Shown: in pieces, positions 1 to 9,346 of the stretch
Numbering within the stretch: position 1 is the stretch's first letter
Layout: each line of letters starts with the position of its first letter
NCBI GenBank assembly: GCA_017519885.1
Contig: JAFWRO010000021.1
Location: 1 to 64,000, forward strand
Direction of reading: 5' to 3'
From: Liminaster sp017519885
GTDB taxonomy: Bacteria; Bacteroidota; Bacteroidia; Bacteroidales; UBA3663
DNA length: 64,000 nucleotides
Notes under the pieces: generated by a model
The model's input: only the letters and a program-made list of their open reading frames with translations
Database searches by the model: none
Told to the model about the DNA's origin: nothing
Position numbers and translations under genes: made by a program

Positions 1-142
1 CAAGATTTCAAAGATCGTGCCTAGGTTTACACTTTTTAAGCAGAAAAAGCATAAATGCCTATGGACTTCGGGTTAACACAATAAATTTCGAAGTTGAAAC
101 CCCGCCTCAGCTGCTTCTGGGGGTGTGGGAAACTTCAGTAAC

Positions 143-184
143 TAATAGTAACACATGAATAATTAATAGCAACACATGAATAAT
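143..184. repeat. 21-bp direct repeat, two copies
   Basis: Two adjacent 21-bp copies differ at one base (TAATAGT versus TAATAGC, each followed by AACACATGAATAAT). They lie in the AT-rich leader before the first gene. Function unknown. Confidence 0.7.
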
Positions 185-204
185 TAATGGAAAAATAGAA
201 TTCA

Positions 205-241
205 AACAAAAGACCTGTCTCTTTTGTTGGGTTTTATTTTT
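205..241 (+). terminator. Hairpin with T-rich tail, terminator or attenuator
   Basis: AACAAAAGA at 205-213 pairs perfectly with TCTTTTGTT at 220-228 around a 6-nt loop, and is followed by GGGTTTTATTTTT. This is a plausible intrinsic terminator for a gene left of the window. It could also be a leader attenuator for the operon starting at 321. Confidence 0.5.
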
Positions 242-320
242 CAAGACTTTCTTTTCAGGTTAGTCTTTCGACTTGAGTTTATGAAAACACTATTATAAAC
301 AAACTAAAAACAATATCATT

Positions 321-1745
321 ATGAAGAGAATTTTTACTTTTTGTGCTGTTGCCGCTATGGCAATAGGTCTTTCTAATGCTCAGGAGCAGCCTGTGAATCC
401 ACAGAATTTGCCCGACGGCGTAGTTTACATCTCTTATTCCACCATGGATACTCTTGCCAGTACCCAGAGCCTCTATGCGTTCACCAATGGCTGGACGATG
501 GAGATGGAGAACCGCAAGTGGCGTTTTGATGTTCCATGCACCAATGGCTTCGGTGATTGTATCAACTTCAAGAACAACAGTCTCGGCATCATCAAGATTC
601 CTGAGGGAGTTCAGGTCTTTCGTATCGATATGATCGGCTTTTCTCAGTCCACAGCGGGCAACTGGGAGTATCTCGCTGCATGGGGCAGTGGTGACAAGAC
701 GACTCCAGAAGGTGGTCACAGTGGCGAATTTGAGTATGTAGCCGATGTTCCTTGGGGCACCAAGGATAATGACATCATCAAGTCTCTCGAATATCCCATC
801 AGCCCAGAGCCTTTCATCGACTCTAACTTTACGGGCGTACCTGAACCATTTGCTGTGCTCGATTTTGACAATGATCCATATGAGGGCGAGTTCCAGTTCA
901 CCTTTACCGGCAACAATCAGCTCGACGTCTGCTTCGTGGTTTATACCACACGTGCTGCTGCAGATGCAGGCTATCAGGTGACCTATAATGAACCAACGTC
1001 TGGAATGTCTGAGGAAGAGATTCTCGCACAGACCGTTTACCTGAGCTATGCAACCCTCGATACCATCAACAGCGACTACAATACCTATCGCTTCACTGAT
1101 CACGATTGGACACTCGCTATGGAGAACCGCAAGTGGCGCTTCGACGTTCCTGCAGCCAATGGTTGGCCTGATGCTATGAATATCAAGAACAATGCTCAGG
1201 CTACCATCAATATTCCTGAGGGCGAGCAGCTCTTCCGTATCGATATGTATGGCTTCTCACAGTCCACAGCAGGCAATTGGGAGTACCTCGCAGCTTGGGG
1301 TATCGGTGATTTGGTTTGTCCGGAAGGCGGCCACAGCGGCAGCTTCGAATATGTCGCTAATGTACCTTGGGCTACCAAGGACAACGATATCATCAAGAGC
1401 CTCGAGTATCCTATCAGCCCAGAGCCATATCTCGACTCTACCCTCGTAGGCGTGCCTGCACCATTTGCAGTGCTCGACTTCGGCAATGATCCTTATGAGG
1501 GCGAGTTCCCAATGGTTTTCACAGGTAATAACCAGCTCGACGCATGCTTCGTATGCTACTTCACTCGCGAGGCTGCTGATGCCGGTCGCAAGCTGACCTA
1601 TACGCCATCACAGGAGCAGGGCATCGAGACCATCTCTATCGACAAGGCTGAGAGTAGTGTGATTTACAACATGCAGGGCATGCCTGTGGATCCCGGCTAC
1701 AAGGGCTTTGCTGTTGTAGGCGGCCGCAAGGTACTCCTCAAATAA
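321..1745 (+). CDS. Secreted protein with an internal tandem duplication
   Basis: A 474-residue protein of unknown function. It starts with a clear signal peptide (MKRIFTFCAVAAMAIGLSNA, cleavage before QEQP). Residues about 34-222 and 238-426 are two copies of one domain: both contain MENRKWRFDVP, GFSQSTAGNWEYLAAWG, KDNDIIKSLEYPISPEP and PFAVLDF. The last 40 residues end in GGRKVLLK, the tail type of Bacteroidales secreted or surface proteins, so export beyond the inner membrane is likely. It precedes a SusC/SusD pair on the same strand with a hairpin in the 82-bp gap. That suggests a surface or periplasmic partner of the uptake system, for example a glycan-binding protein. This role is inference; no catalytic motif is visible. 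Confidence 0.85.
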   Translation: MKRIFTFCAVAAMAIGLSNAQEQPVNPQNLPDGVVYISYSTMDTLASTQSLYAFTNGWTMEMENRKWRFDVPCTNGFGDCINFKNNSLGIIKIPEGVQVFRIDMIGFSQSTAGNWEYLAAWGSGDKTTPEGGHSGEFEYVADVPWGTKDNDIIKSLEYPISPEPFIDSNFTGVPEPFAVLDFDNDPYEGEFQFTFTGNNQLDVCFVVYTTRAAADAGYQVTYNEPTSGMSEEEILAQTVYLSYATLDTINSDYNTYRFTDHDWTLAMENRKWRFDVPAANGWPDAMNIKNNAQATINIPEGEQLFRIDMYGFSQSTAGNWEYLAAWGIGDLVCPEGGHSGSFEYVANVPWATKDNDIIKSLEYPISPEPYLDSTLVGVPAPFAVLDFGNDPYEGEFPMVFTGNNQLDACFVCYFTREAADAGRKLTYTPSQEQGIETISIDKAESSVIYNMQGMPVDPGYKGFAVVGGRKVLLK

Positions 1746-1769
1746 CGTTTGATATATATTCAATATTCT

Positions 1770-1803
1770 GGCACCACCTGGCCTTGCACGGCAAGGTGGT
1801 GCC
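1770..1803 (+). terminator. Intra-operon hairpin between the secreted protein and SusC
   Basis: GGCACCA (1770-1776) pairs with TGGTGCC (1797-1803), and CCTTGC (1782-1787) pairs with GCAAGG (1791-1796). The downstream tract CTACTTTTCC is only weakly T-rich. It may partly terminate or stabilise the 5' message, setting different levels of the first gene and the SusC/SusD genes. Confidence 0.5.
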
Positions 1804-1827
1804 CTACTTTTCCTTAAAATACGATTT

Positions 1828-4800
1828 ATGCATTTTTCAGTCAAAAGAGCATTTGCGGCATCCGTTGTCGCAATGTTGACGATGACCGCTATGGCCCAGC
1901 AGGCTGTCCGTGGTTCGGTGCAGGATGCTGAAGGTAATCCGCTCATCGGTGCCACCGTCTTTGTCGATGGCAAGCCTGTAATGACGACCGACGTTGATGG
2001 CAACTTCTCTTTGCCTTCTGCCAGTCCCAAGAGCGTGATAAAGGTGTCATACGTCGGCTTTGAAGACCAGATCATCACTTTGGGTAATCAGAAGAACCTC
2101 GTCATCACGATGAGCGACGATCTGGAGGCCATTGATGAGGTGGTTGTAGTAGGTTACGGCACCATGCGCAAAATCGACCTTACCGGTTCGGTGAGCTCTG
2201 TCAATACCGAGAAGCTCAATGCCAAGGGTGCTCCCTCGGTGCTGGGCAACCTGCAGGGTAGCGTAGCTGGTGTCAACATCACTCAGAGCTCAGGTCGTGC
2301 AGGCAGCGGTTTCAATATCGAAATACGTGGTAAGAACTCCATTTCGAGCAACCAAAGTCCGCTTTACGTTGTCGATGGTGTGATATGCAGCGATATCGAC
2401 TTCCTTAATCCCCAGGATATCGAGCGCATCGATGTGCTCAAGGATGCCTCCTCAACGGCGATCTACGGCTCGCGTGCTACGGCAGGCGTCGTAATGGTCA
2501 CCACGAAGAGTGGCGTCACCGTGGGCAAGCGCAGTCAGAAGGCCACCGTCTCGTACGACGGATACTATGGCTTCAGCAAGACCACCAACATGCCTGACTT
2601 CATGGAGGCCAATGAGTATTACCAGTATCGTTTCCTCAAGTTCCTCGTCTATTCGAATGCCAACGAGAATGGTGGACAGCCTGTGATGGTCAATGATGAT
2701 CCCTTGCGTTGTCTGCTCTATGATCGCGAGTCGGGCATCTACCGCATGAAGGAGTTGCTGGCCAACGGTCAGACCTACGATTGGAAAGACTTCGTTCTGC
2801 AGGATGGTATGCAGCAGAACCACTATCTCGCCATCTCAGGCAGCAGCGACCACGTGAACTACCACCTCGGCATGGGTTATAACTCCGAGAAGGGTATCTA
2901 TAAGAACGATGCCACCAATAAGTTCAACATCAAAGGAAGCATCGATGCCAAGGTCACCAGTTGGTTGAGCGCAGGGCTCAATGTCAATCTGGCTCGACAG
3001 AGCCATGACTATGCCAGCGACAACGCTGTGAGCAATGCCTTCCATATGAATGCTTTCATGCAGCCTTATGACGAGAATGGCAACGTCAACCTCAAGCCAG
3101 GTAGCAAGGAGGTGCTCCATACCGACGAGTTCCAGTTCACCAGCAGCATCAGCCCCCTCATCTATATCGATGATGAGACGGCCAATCGTCTCTCTTGGAC
3201 GGCACTCTCAAACATCTACCTCCAGGCCAACCCTATCAAGGACCTCACCATCAAGACCACCTTCTCGCCCACATTCAGCTACTATCGTTATGGATATTAC
3301 CAGGGCACTGCGGCCGGTCAGAGCCAGAACGAGGCTCGTCGCCAGACGTCCCAGGGCTTCAGTTGGACATGGGACAACACTGTGACCTATGACCATGAGT
3401 TCGATGGCGGACATCACATCAATGTGATGGGCCTTGTCTCGTCGTCCTATAGCAATGGAGAGAACGAGTCCCTCTATTATAATAATGTGCTCGATGGCAC
3501 CTATTGGTGGAACCTCGGCACCAGTGACCAGGGATACAACTACAGTTCTTCCGGCTCCGGTTATAGCGAGACCAGTCTGATGTCGTACGCCCTGCGTGCC
3601 AACTACTCCTACAAAGGCCGCTATATGGCTACTGGCACCATTCGTTGGGACGGCAGTTCCAAGTTCGCTGAAGGCAACCGCTGGGGTTCATTCCCATCAG
3701 CCGCTCTCGCCTGGCGCATCTCCGAAGAACCTTTCATGGAGAGCACCAAGGAATGGCTTTCCAACCTCAAGCTGCGTGCTTCCTATGGTGTGACCGGTAA
3801 TAACAATGTGGGTGCTTACGCAACCCAACTTACCTTGAGTGGAACCACCTACTATCCGTTCGGTAGCTTCTACTCTCAAGGTACTTCTCCAAGTGGTGTG
3901 ATTGATCGTGACCTGAAGTGGGAAAAGAGCCATGAAGTGGACTTCGGTATCGATTTTGGATTCTTCCACGAGCGCATACGTGGTTCTGTGGACTATTACG
4001 ACAAGAAGTCCACCGACCTGCTCTATAGCGTGCAACTCCCGTTGGAGTCTGGTGGAACAAAGCTCACTACCAACATTGGCTCGGTTCGCAACCGAGGTAT
4101 CGAGCTTGAACTTACCACCGAGAATATTGTCACCCGCAACTGGCACTGGACCACCAGCTTCACCTTTGCGCACAATAAGAACGAGGTACTCGAGGTCAAT
4201 GGTACAGGCAACCTTTATAACGGTAGTTCTTCAACGGGTAACCTCTTCATCGGTGAACCTTACAACAATGTTTATGGCTACGAATGGGATGGTATCGTGA
4301 GTGACCGTGAAATGACGGTACCCGACACAGAGATTGCACGTCTCATGGGCTTTACCCCAGGTCAGACTGTACGTGAGGTGGACTACTACTATGCCTGCTA
4401 CGGCCTCATTGAGGGCAATCCGATCATTGTGGATCGAAATGGCGATGGCAAGTACACCGATGATGATAAGAAGATCTACAAGTCCGACCCGGATTGGACC
4501 GGCAGCTTCACTTCCAATCTCAGCTACCGCAACTGGGACCTCAGTGTGAGCCTCTATGCCAAGATGAATTACACCATCTATAGTGACTTCCTCAACTATT
4601 ATCTCAACATCGGAGCCAACACTCGTGGCGTACAGCATCTTAATGCCGACTGGTACATCCCTGCCGGCACCTTGCTCGACTACGATGGCATCGCTTCTGA
4701 TGGCACCTACATCAACCCCGTCTATCAGCAGGCAACCCACTACGGGTCCTATCCATTCCCCAATTCGGGTGCCGCCAACGATGGTCTGGGTACAGAGAAC

Positions 4801-5052
4801 TGGCTGGGTCGATGCAACTCTTATGCCGACGCCTCGTTTGTCAAGGTCAAGAACATAACCCTCGGTTACACACTTCCGCGCAAGTGGCTGCAGAAGATCA
4901 GCTGCCAGCAATTCCGCATCTACTGTACTGTCACCAATCCATTTGTCTTTACCGACTACAAGGGTTACGATCCTGAGTGGGCATCAGCCTCTTCCTATCA
5001 AGACGGACCGAGCACGGTGACCTGTCAGTTCGGTGTCAATGTTAAATTCTAA
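1828..5052 (+). CDS. SusC/RagA-family TonB-linked outer membrane transporter
   Basis: A 1074-residue outer-membrane transporter of the SusC family. It has a signal peptide (to about residue 24, TAMAQ) and a carboxypeptidase-regulatory-like beta domain (GSVQDAEGNPLIGATVFVDG). Next come the TonB-box-like segment EVVVVGYGTMRKIDLTGSV and the plug domain, with IEIRGKNSISSNQSPLYVVD, LNPQDIERIDVLKDASSTAI and YGSRATAGVVMVTTKSG. The rest is a long beta barrel ending in a terminal Phe (GVNVKF). With the SusD lipoprotein 15 bp downstream it should form a lidded importer for an oligosaccharide or glycopeptide, energised by TonB-ExbBD. The substrate cannot be read from the sequence. The neighbouring BNR/sialidase-like gene hints at a host or mucin-type glycan. 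Confidence 0.96.
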   Translation: MHFSVKRAFAASVVAMLTMTAMAQQAVRGSVQDAEGNPLIGATVFVDGKPVMTTDVDGNFSLPSASPKSVIKVSYVGFEDQIITLGNQKNLVITMSDDLEAIDEVVVVGYGTMRKIDLTGSVSSVNTEKLNAKGAPSVLGNLQGSVAGVNITQSSGRAGSGFNIEIRGKNSISSNQSPLYVVDGVICSDIDFLNPQDIERIDVLKDASSTAIYGSRATAGVVMVTTKSGVTVGKRSQKATVSYDGYYGFSKTTNMPDFMEANEYYQYRFLKFLVYSNANENGGQPVMVNDDPLRCLLYDRESGIYRMKELLANGQTYDWKDFVLQDGMQQNHYLAISGSSDHVNYHLGMGYNSEKGIYKNDATNKFNIKGSIDAKVTSWLSAGLNVNLARQSHDYASDNAVSNAFHMNAFMQPYDENGNVNLKPGSKEVLHTDEFQFTSSISPLIYIDDETANRLSWTALSNIYLQANPIKDLTIKTTFSPTFSYYRYGYYQGTAAGQSQNEARRQTSQGFSWTWDNTVTYDHEFDGGHHINVMGLVSSSYSNGENESLYYNNVLDGTYWWNLGTSDQGYNYSSSGSGYSETSLMSYALRANYSYKGRYMATGTIRWDGSSKFAEGNRWGSFPSAALAWRISEEPFMESTKEWLSNLKLRASYGVTGNNNVGAYATQLTLSGTTYYPFGSFYSQGTSPSGVIDRDLKWEKSHEVDFGIDFGFFHERIRGSVDYYDKKSTDLLYSVQLPLESGGTKLTTNIGSVRNRGIELELTTENIVTRNWHWTTSFTFAHNKNEVLEVNGTGNLYNGSSSTGNLFIGEPYNNVYGYEWDGIVSDREMTVPDTEIARLMGFTPGQTVREVDYYYACYGLIEGNPIIVDRNGDGKYTDDDKKIYKSDPDWTGSFTSNLSYRNWDLSVSLYAKMNYTIYSDFLNYYLNIGANTRGVQHLNADWYIPAGTLLDYDGIASDGTYINPVYQQATHYGSYPFPNSGAANDGLGTENWLGRCNSYADASFVKVKNITLGYTLPRKWLQKISCQQFRIYCTVTNPFVFTDYKGYDPEWASASSYQDGPSTVTCQFGVNVKF

Positions 5053-5067
5053 TCTGTCCGACATGTT

Positions 5068-6876
5068 ATGAAAAAGATATTCAATGCTATTCTGATTCCT
5101 GCTGCCCTTTTGGCAGGTATGACCAGCTGCAGCGACTTTTTGGAACCCGAAAATAGGGCTAATATTGAGGCAGATAGTTATTTCGCCACCAACGAGGGTC
5201 TTGCACAACTGCGCGTCACCGAGTTCACTGGATTGCGCTCATTGGTCACCAATGTCGATCTTACCGAGTGGGGCACCGACCTCTATGTGACCAGCAAGAG
5301 CTCCGATCCTGGTGACTTCCATCGTTATAATGTCACACCTGAGAACAGCACTGTCGAGAGTTACTACAAGGCATGCTATTCGCTTATCAATATGGCCAAC
5401 TGCATGCTCAAGTATGGCGCTGCCAACGAGCGGTATGCAGCTGAAGCCAAGTTCTTGCGCTGCTATGGATACTATCGTCTGGTGCAGCAGTTTGGCGCCA
5501 TTCCGTATGTCACTTCCTATATTGAGTCTGGCGCCACCGACTATCCGCGCACCCCGCTCAGCGAGCTTTATCCTGCCCTTATCTCCGAACTTGAGGGCAT
5601 CGCTACCAGCAGTGCCCTTCCCGCCGAAGATCACAATGGGAATCCATCCCAGCGCGCCGTACAGGCACTCCTCGCCCACATCTGCCTTGAGGCAGCATGG
5701 GATCTTGAGACCACCCTCAGCGATGCGGCGCAGGGCACCTATAGTGTAACGGGCAATACCTACTTCCAGAAGGCGGCAAAATATGCCGATATGGCGATTG
5801 CAGGTCAGGATCTCACCATGAGTTTCGAGGACAAGTGGTATCCTACCAACGAGGGCAATGCCGAGGAGATCTTCTCCGTTCAGTATGAGCGAAACGGCTA
5901 TCCCGGCAATGTGCTGACCGGTGGTCACACTCGTCAGTCAACCTATGGCAGCCAGTTGGGCGACCCCGCTGTCACAGGACTGAAGAACTGCAATGGTGCT
6001 CTCGTTCCATCGACCAAGTCCCTTTACCTATGGGCCAAGGGTGATGCTCGTTACGAGGCTACCTTCATGACTACGATGTACAACTACTTTGGTTCTTGGC
6101 CTGCAACCGGATACTACGCATACTACGAAGCCAGCGAGGCAGCCCGTTCCACGATGGGTATTGCCGACAAGTACTTCCCCTGGTACTACACCAAGAATGA
6201 GGTCGATGCCTATATCACCGACCATGCCGCACGGTTTGTCAAGGGCGAAGGCCCCAACTCTGTGCATGTCCATCTGATGGCCGATCCGATGTACTTCGTG
6301 CAGTTTAATCTTGATGGTTCCGTATCGTCACGCACTACGCCCGATTACGCTTCTTATCTGCGCGTCAACAATGCTGCAGTTCCTGCGGTCAAGAAGTTTG
6401 ACGATCCCACCAGTGTGCAGCAGAGCGGCATCCAGGACGATTATCGCGACATTGTGGTCTTCCACCTCAGCCAGCTCTATCTCGTCGCTGCCGAGGCTTA
6501 TTTGTTGATGGGCGATGAGTCGTCATCCCTGGCTCGCATCAACCAGATACGTCGTCGTGCAGGTGCAGGTGAAATCAGCAGCTATGCAGCTTACGAGCCC
6601 GACTACAGGGTATCCGATACATTTGGTGAAGAGCGTCCCATTGATCTGATCCTCGATGAGCGTGCACGTGAGTGCTATGCCGAGACGACTCGTTGGCAGG
6701 ACCTGCGTCGTACGCGTCAGCTCGTGCGCTACAATGTTGAGTTCAACGAATATGTGACCCAGGCTGCCGACATGGCCAATGTGCAGGGTGAGATCAAGTG
6801 GTATCGTCCGATTCCTGCTGCCGAGATCTCGACCAACACATCCATCTCTGCCGAGGACCAGAATCCGGGATATTAA
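5068..6876 (+). CDS. SusD/RagB-family surface glycan-binding lipoprotein
   Basis: A 602-residue SusD homologue with a lipoprotein signal (MKKIFNAILIPAALLAGMTS before Cys, then SDFLEPEN). The N-terminal part has the SusD-like tetratricopeptide character (EAKFLRCYGYYRLVQQFGAIPYV). The C-terminal RagB part includes the YLVAAEAYLLMG helix, LARINQIRRRAGAG and ILDERARECYAETTRWQDLR, all typical of the family. It ends in QNPGY, as SusD proteins commonly do. It starts 15 bp after susC and is presumably co-transcribed, forming the lid of the SusC transporter. Confidence 0.96.
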   Translation: MKKIFNAILIPAALLAGMTSCSDFLEPENRANIEADSYFATNEGLAQLRVTEFTGLRSLVTNVDLTEWGTDLYVTSKSSDPGDFHRYNVTPENSTVESYYKACYSLINMANCMLKYGAANERYAAEAKFLRCYGYYRLVQQFGAIPYVTSYIESGATDYPRTPLSELYPALISELEGIATSSALPAEDHNGNPSQRAVQALLAHICLEAAWDLETTLSDAAQGTYSVTGNTYFQKAAKYADMAIAGQDLTMSFEDKWYPTNEGNAEEIFSVQYERNGYPGNVLTGGHTRQSTYGSQLGDPAVTGLKNCNGALVPSTKSLYLWAKGDARYEATFMTTMYNYFGSWPATGYYAYYEASEAARSTMGIADKYFPWYYTKNEVDAYITDHAARFVKGEGPNSVHVHLMADPMYFVQFNLDGSVSSRTTPDYASYLRVNNAAVPAVKKFDDPTSVQQSGIQDDYRDIVVFHLSQLYLVAAEAYLLMGDESSSLARINQIRRRAGAGEISSYAAYEPDYRVSDTFGEERPIDLILDERARECYAETTRWQDLRRTRQLVRYNVEFNEYVTQAADMANVQGEIKWYRPIPAAEISTNTSISAEDQNPGY

Positions 6877-6894
6877 TCTAAAAACTGAAACGTT

Positions 6895-7359
6895 ATGCAG
6901 AAACTTCTATATATCATTTTGTGTATTGGTCTGCTGGGTCTCTGGTCCTGCAATCAGGATGAAGCCTACGATGTCTTCAATCCTACTACCAACTCGGGAA
7001 CACTGCCTGAGGATGTGGTGCAGGGCACCTATGCAGGCACCTTCACCCGTGTCTCGTCGAGCGAAACTGCCTCTGCTGCAGGTGTCTTGTCCCTTGTGCC
7101 CTCCGATACGGCCTACTGCGTCAACGTACACTTCTATAGCGAGGAGTTCAATCTCGACCACGAAGTGCGCCTCAATATGATCTCTCGCGCCAACGACACC
7201 TATGCCTTCGAGGTGAATGATATCACCAACAGTCTGGCAGCTAAGATCTTCGGCACGATTGATGCAAACCGCAACATTGAGTGCGAATTTACCTACAAGC
7301 AGCGTGTAGGCCGTCGTACCACATTGTTCAACTACACCTTCCAGGGGGCTAAGCAGTAA
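6895..7359 (+). CDS. Small lipoprotein of a SusCD locus, beta-rich, function unknown
   Basis: A 154-residue protein with a lipoprotein signal (LYIILCIGLLGLWS before Cys22-ish, then NQDEAYD). The mature part is rich in alternating hydrophobic and polar residues, and VVQGTYAGTFTRVSS resembles the first strand of small calycin-like lipoproteins common in Bacteroidales. It starts 18 bp after the SusD gene. Its stop codon shares a base with the ATG of the next gene (TAATG), indicating tight translational coupling. Likely an accessory surface glycan-binding lipoprotein, by position only. Confidence 0.8.
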   Translation: MQKLLYIILCIGLLGLWSCNQDEAYDVFNPTTNSGTLPEDVVQGTYAGTFTRVSSSETASAAGVLSLVPSDTAYCVNVHFYSEEFNLDHEVRLNMISRANDTYAFEVNDITNSLAAKIFGTIDANRNIECEFTYKQRVGRRTTLFNYTFQGAKQ

Positions 7360-8609
7360 TGCATATGCTATCTACTCTAATTGCCCTGGCCACGGTGCCC
7401 TTCTGGGTGACCGATGGTCTCTATGGTCCCGACCAGAATGATCTCGGGCTCTCACGTCCTGAGGGCCTCGAGACCGTAACGGTCTTTGCTCCTACCGCTT
7501 CGACCGACCAGTTCAGCAACGGTGTCTGTATGGTCGGTTTCAAGGATGGACTCTATTGCATGTGGCAGAGCTCGCATACCGACGAGGATGCCTCCGAAAC
7601 CTGGGTAGCCTATGCGCGCAGCCTCGACGGTGGTGCCACGTGGAGCGAACCTATGGTCCTTGCGCCGACCATCGACAATGGTTCCACTTCCTCGGGCGGA
7701 TGGCATGTCTATAATGATGAGCTGATCGGGTATATCAACACGTGGAATGCCAATCACACCGAGGGCTACACGCGCTTTGTCTCTTCGACCGACGGACTTA
7801 CCTGGACCGATCCTGCCGATGTCACAATGGCTGATGGCAGCCGTATGGATGCCATCTTCGAGCAGGACCCCCATGTGATGCCCAGCGGACGTATCGTCAA
7901 TGCTGCACACTTTGCGCCTGGTCTCTTCGTCTATCCGATCTATACCGACGATCCTTCTGGCAAGACTGGCTGGCATAAGGCCGACTTCACACCACAGAGA
8001 CAGAGCGACACTCAGAGTCGTGAACTTGAGCCCAGCCTCTATCGTAAGCCCGACGGTACTATCGTGATGATGTTTCGCGACCAGAAAAGCACTTTCCGCA
8101 AGTTGGCTGCCGAGAGCATCGACGAGGGCGAGACTTGGAGCGATGCAGTGCTGACAGATGTGCCCGATTCGCGCAGCAAGCAGAGTGCTGGCAACCTGCC
8201 CGATGGCACCAGCTACTTTGTGGCCAATCCTGTGCCCAATAAGGACCGCTGGCCTCTCGTGCTGACGCTCAGTGCCGATGGCAGCCAGTTCGATCATGCA
8301 TGGCTCCTTCGTTCCAAGGACGAGATGCAGGCACAGCGCTTTTCAGGCAAGGCCAAGCGTCCATGCTATGCATATCCCAAGTCGATCGTCATCGGCGACT
8401 ATCTCTATGTCGCCTATTCGACCAACAAGGAAGATGTTGAGTATTCTCGCATCCCACTTGGCAGCATCCAGCTGGTCAACAGCATTGAGTCTGTAGCTGC
8501 CGACGAGGTCAGTGCTGGCGTTTGTTACGATCTGTACGGGCATCGTGTCGGCGAGCCAATCAGAGGCAGGTTGTATGTCAAGGGTGGTCGAAAGGTCCTT
8601 TTCCGATAA
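7359..8609 (+). CDS. BNR/Asp-box protein, sialidase-like
   Basis: A 416-residue protein with at least three Asp boxes of the S-x-D-x-G-x-T-W type (SLDGGATW, SSTDGLTW, SIDEGETW), the mark of six-bladed sialidase-type propellers. EPSLYRKPDGTIVMMFRD resembles the segment around a conserved Arg in exo-sialidase-like proteins. I cannot confirm the full arginine triad or the Tyr/Glu pair, so activity on sialic acid is not proved. The start overlaps the previous stop; a second Met two codons later is possible. The first 20 residues are hydrophobic enough for a weak signal peptide. The C-terminus (GRLYVKGGRKVLFR) is the secretion-type tail also seen in the first gene of the operon. It is the likely enzyme of this locus. 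Confidence 0.8.
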   Translation: MHMLSTLIALATVPFWVTDGLYGPDQNDLGLSRPEGLETVTVFAPTASTDQFSNGVCMVGFKDGLYCMWQSSHTDEDASETWVAYARSLDGGATWSEPMVLAPTIDNGSTSSGGWHVYNDELIGYINTWNANHTEGYTRFVSSTDGLTWTDPADVTMADGSRMDAIFEQDPHVMPSGRIVNAAHFAPGLFVYPIYTDDPSGKTGWHKADFTPQRQSDTQSRELEPSLYRKPDGTIVMMFRDQKSTFRKLAAESIDEGETWSDAVLTDVPDSRSKQSAGNLPDGTSYFVANPVPNKDRWPLVLTLSADGSQFDHAWLLRSKDEMQAQRFSGKAKRPCYAYPKSIVIGDYLYVAYSTNKEDVEYSRIPLGSIQLVNSIESVAADEVSAGVCYDLYGHRVGEPIRGRLYVKGGRKVLFR

Positions 8610-8651
8610 AACTGTCCTTGTCGTTTCCTCTTTCCGACTTCTTTAGTCATC

Positions 8652-8693
8652 AAAAAAGCAAGCCCCCTTTGAGAAGTGTCGGCTTGCTTTTTT
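8652..8693. terminator. Bidirectional intrinsic terminator
   Basis: AAAAAAGCAAGCC (8652-8664) pairs with GGCTTGCTTTTTT (8681-8693). The A- and T-tracts make it functional on either strand. It ends the SusCD-type operon. Confidence 0.85.
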
Positions 8694-9346
8694 CGTCCTA
8701 GTTGTAGTCTGCATCGCGCATATCGAATTTCTTTTCTATGAACCATATTGTAGAGAGCGTCCATCGTTCGGAGGACATTGCCCTGCTGCTCGACGTCGAA
8801 CAACGGGAATTGTGGAACTCGATACACATGCTGATAGGCATGCGGCTGAATGACATCATACTGCATTGGCGTGTGTTGCAAGATGGAGCACCTACGTTCG
8901 CAGACCCACAACACTCTCAAGTAAATGGAGCACTTATGTTCGTAGACACTCCATTTCGTTTTGACGTACAATACCTTGCAAAAAAGCTGCAAAATGTGGT
9001 TCGGCACGACCATCTTCTTCTCCTTCGCACTGAGAGTTGCATCCATGTAGGGTAGGAGACAGGCTAGATTACACCTTCTATCAACAATAATGGCTATTTC
9101 GCTACCCAGGATGAGCCATAACCTGGTCGAAATTACTCTATAGAAGAGTCCGATAGCTAGGCAATTTCGTCAGCACCATAGGGAGCCCTACGACTTGCAA
9201 CGATTGCGGAGCATCGGAATCCGAAGCCAAATGCACTGGGGTGTGCAGATCGGAATCTTCTTTTCCACAATCGGTGCGATTGACGGTGTATTGTGTTTAC
9301 CTTTCACGACAAACGACACATAAGATTAGAACAATAAGATTTTAGA
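8694..9346. other. 650-bp gene-poor stretch
   Basis: Open frames exist on both strands here (plus 8738-9055; minus 8525-9046) but neither resembles a known family and both have unusual composition. A 23-bp motif starting ATGGAGCAC recurs at 8883 and 8925, 42 bp apart with a few substitutions. On the minus strand it would give a repeated E-x-K/R-C-S-I peptide. I take this as degenerate or non-coding sequence. Confidence 0.45.

Larger units (their letters stand above)
1..320. other. Upstream region of the first operon, no gene
   Basis: No credible coding region is seen in these 320 bases. They contain a 21-bp direct repeat in two copies (143-163 and 164-184) and a hairpin with a T-rich tail (205-241). 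I could not find a clear TAnnTTTG promoter for the gene that starts at 321, so its promoter may diverge from consensus or lie before the window. Confidence 0.5.

Noticed and set aside
279..1103. A 274-codon minus-strand open frame over the first gene
   Set aside because: The plus-strand gene has a signal peptide, duplicated domain and secretion tail; the minus frame is its shadow.
8525..9046. Minus-strand open frame of 173 codons
   Set aside because: It runs through the strong terminator at 8652-8693 and into the 3' end of the BNR gene, and has no recognisable domain.
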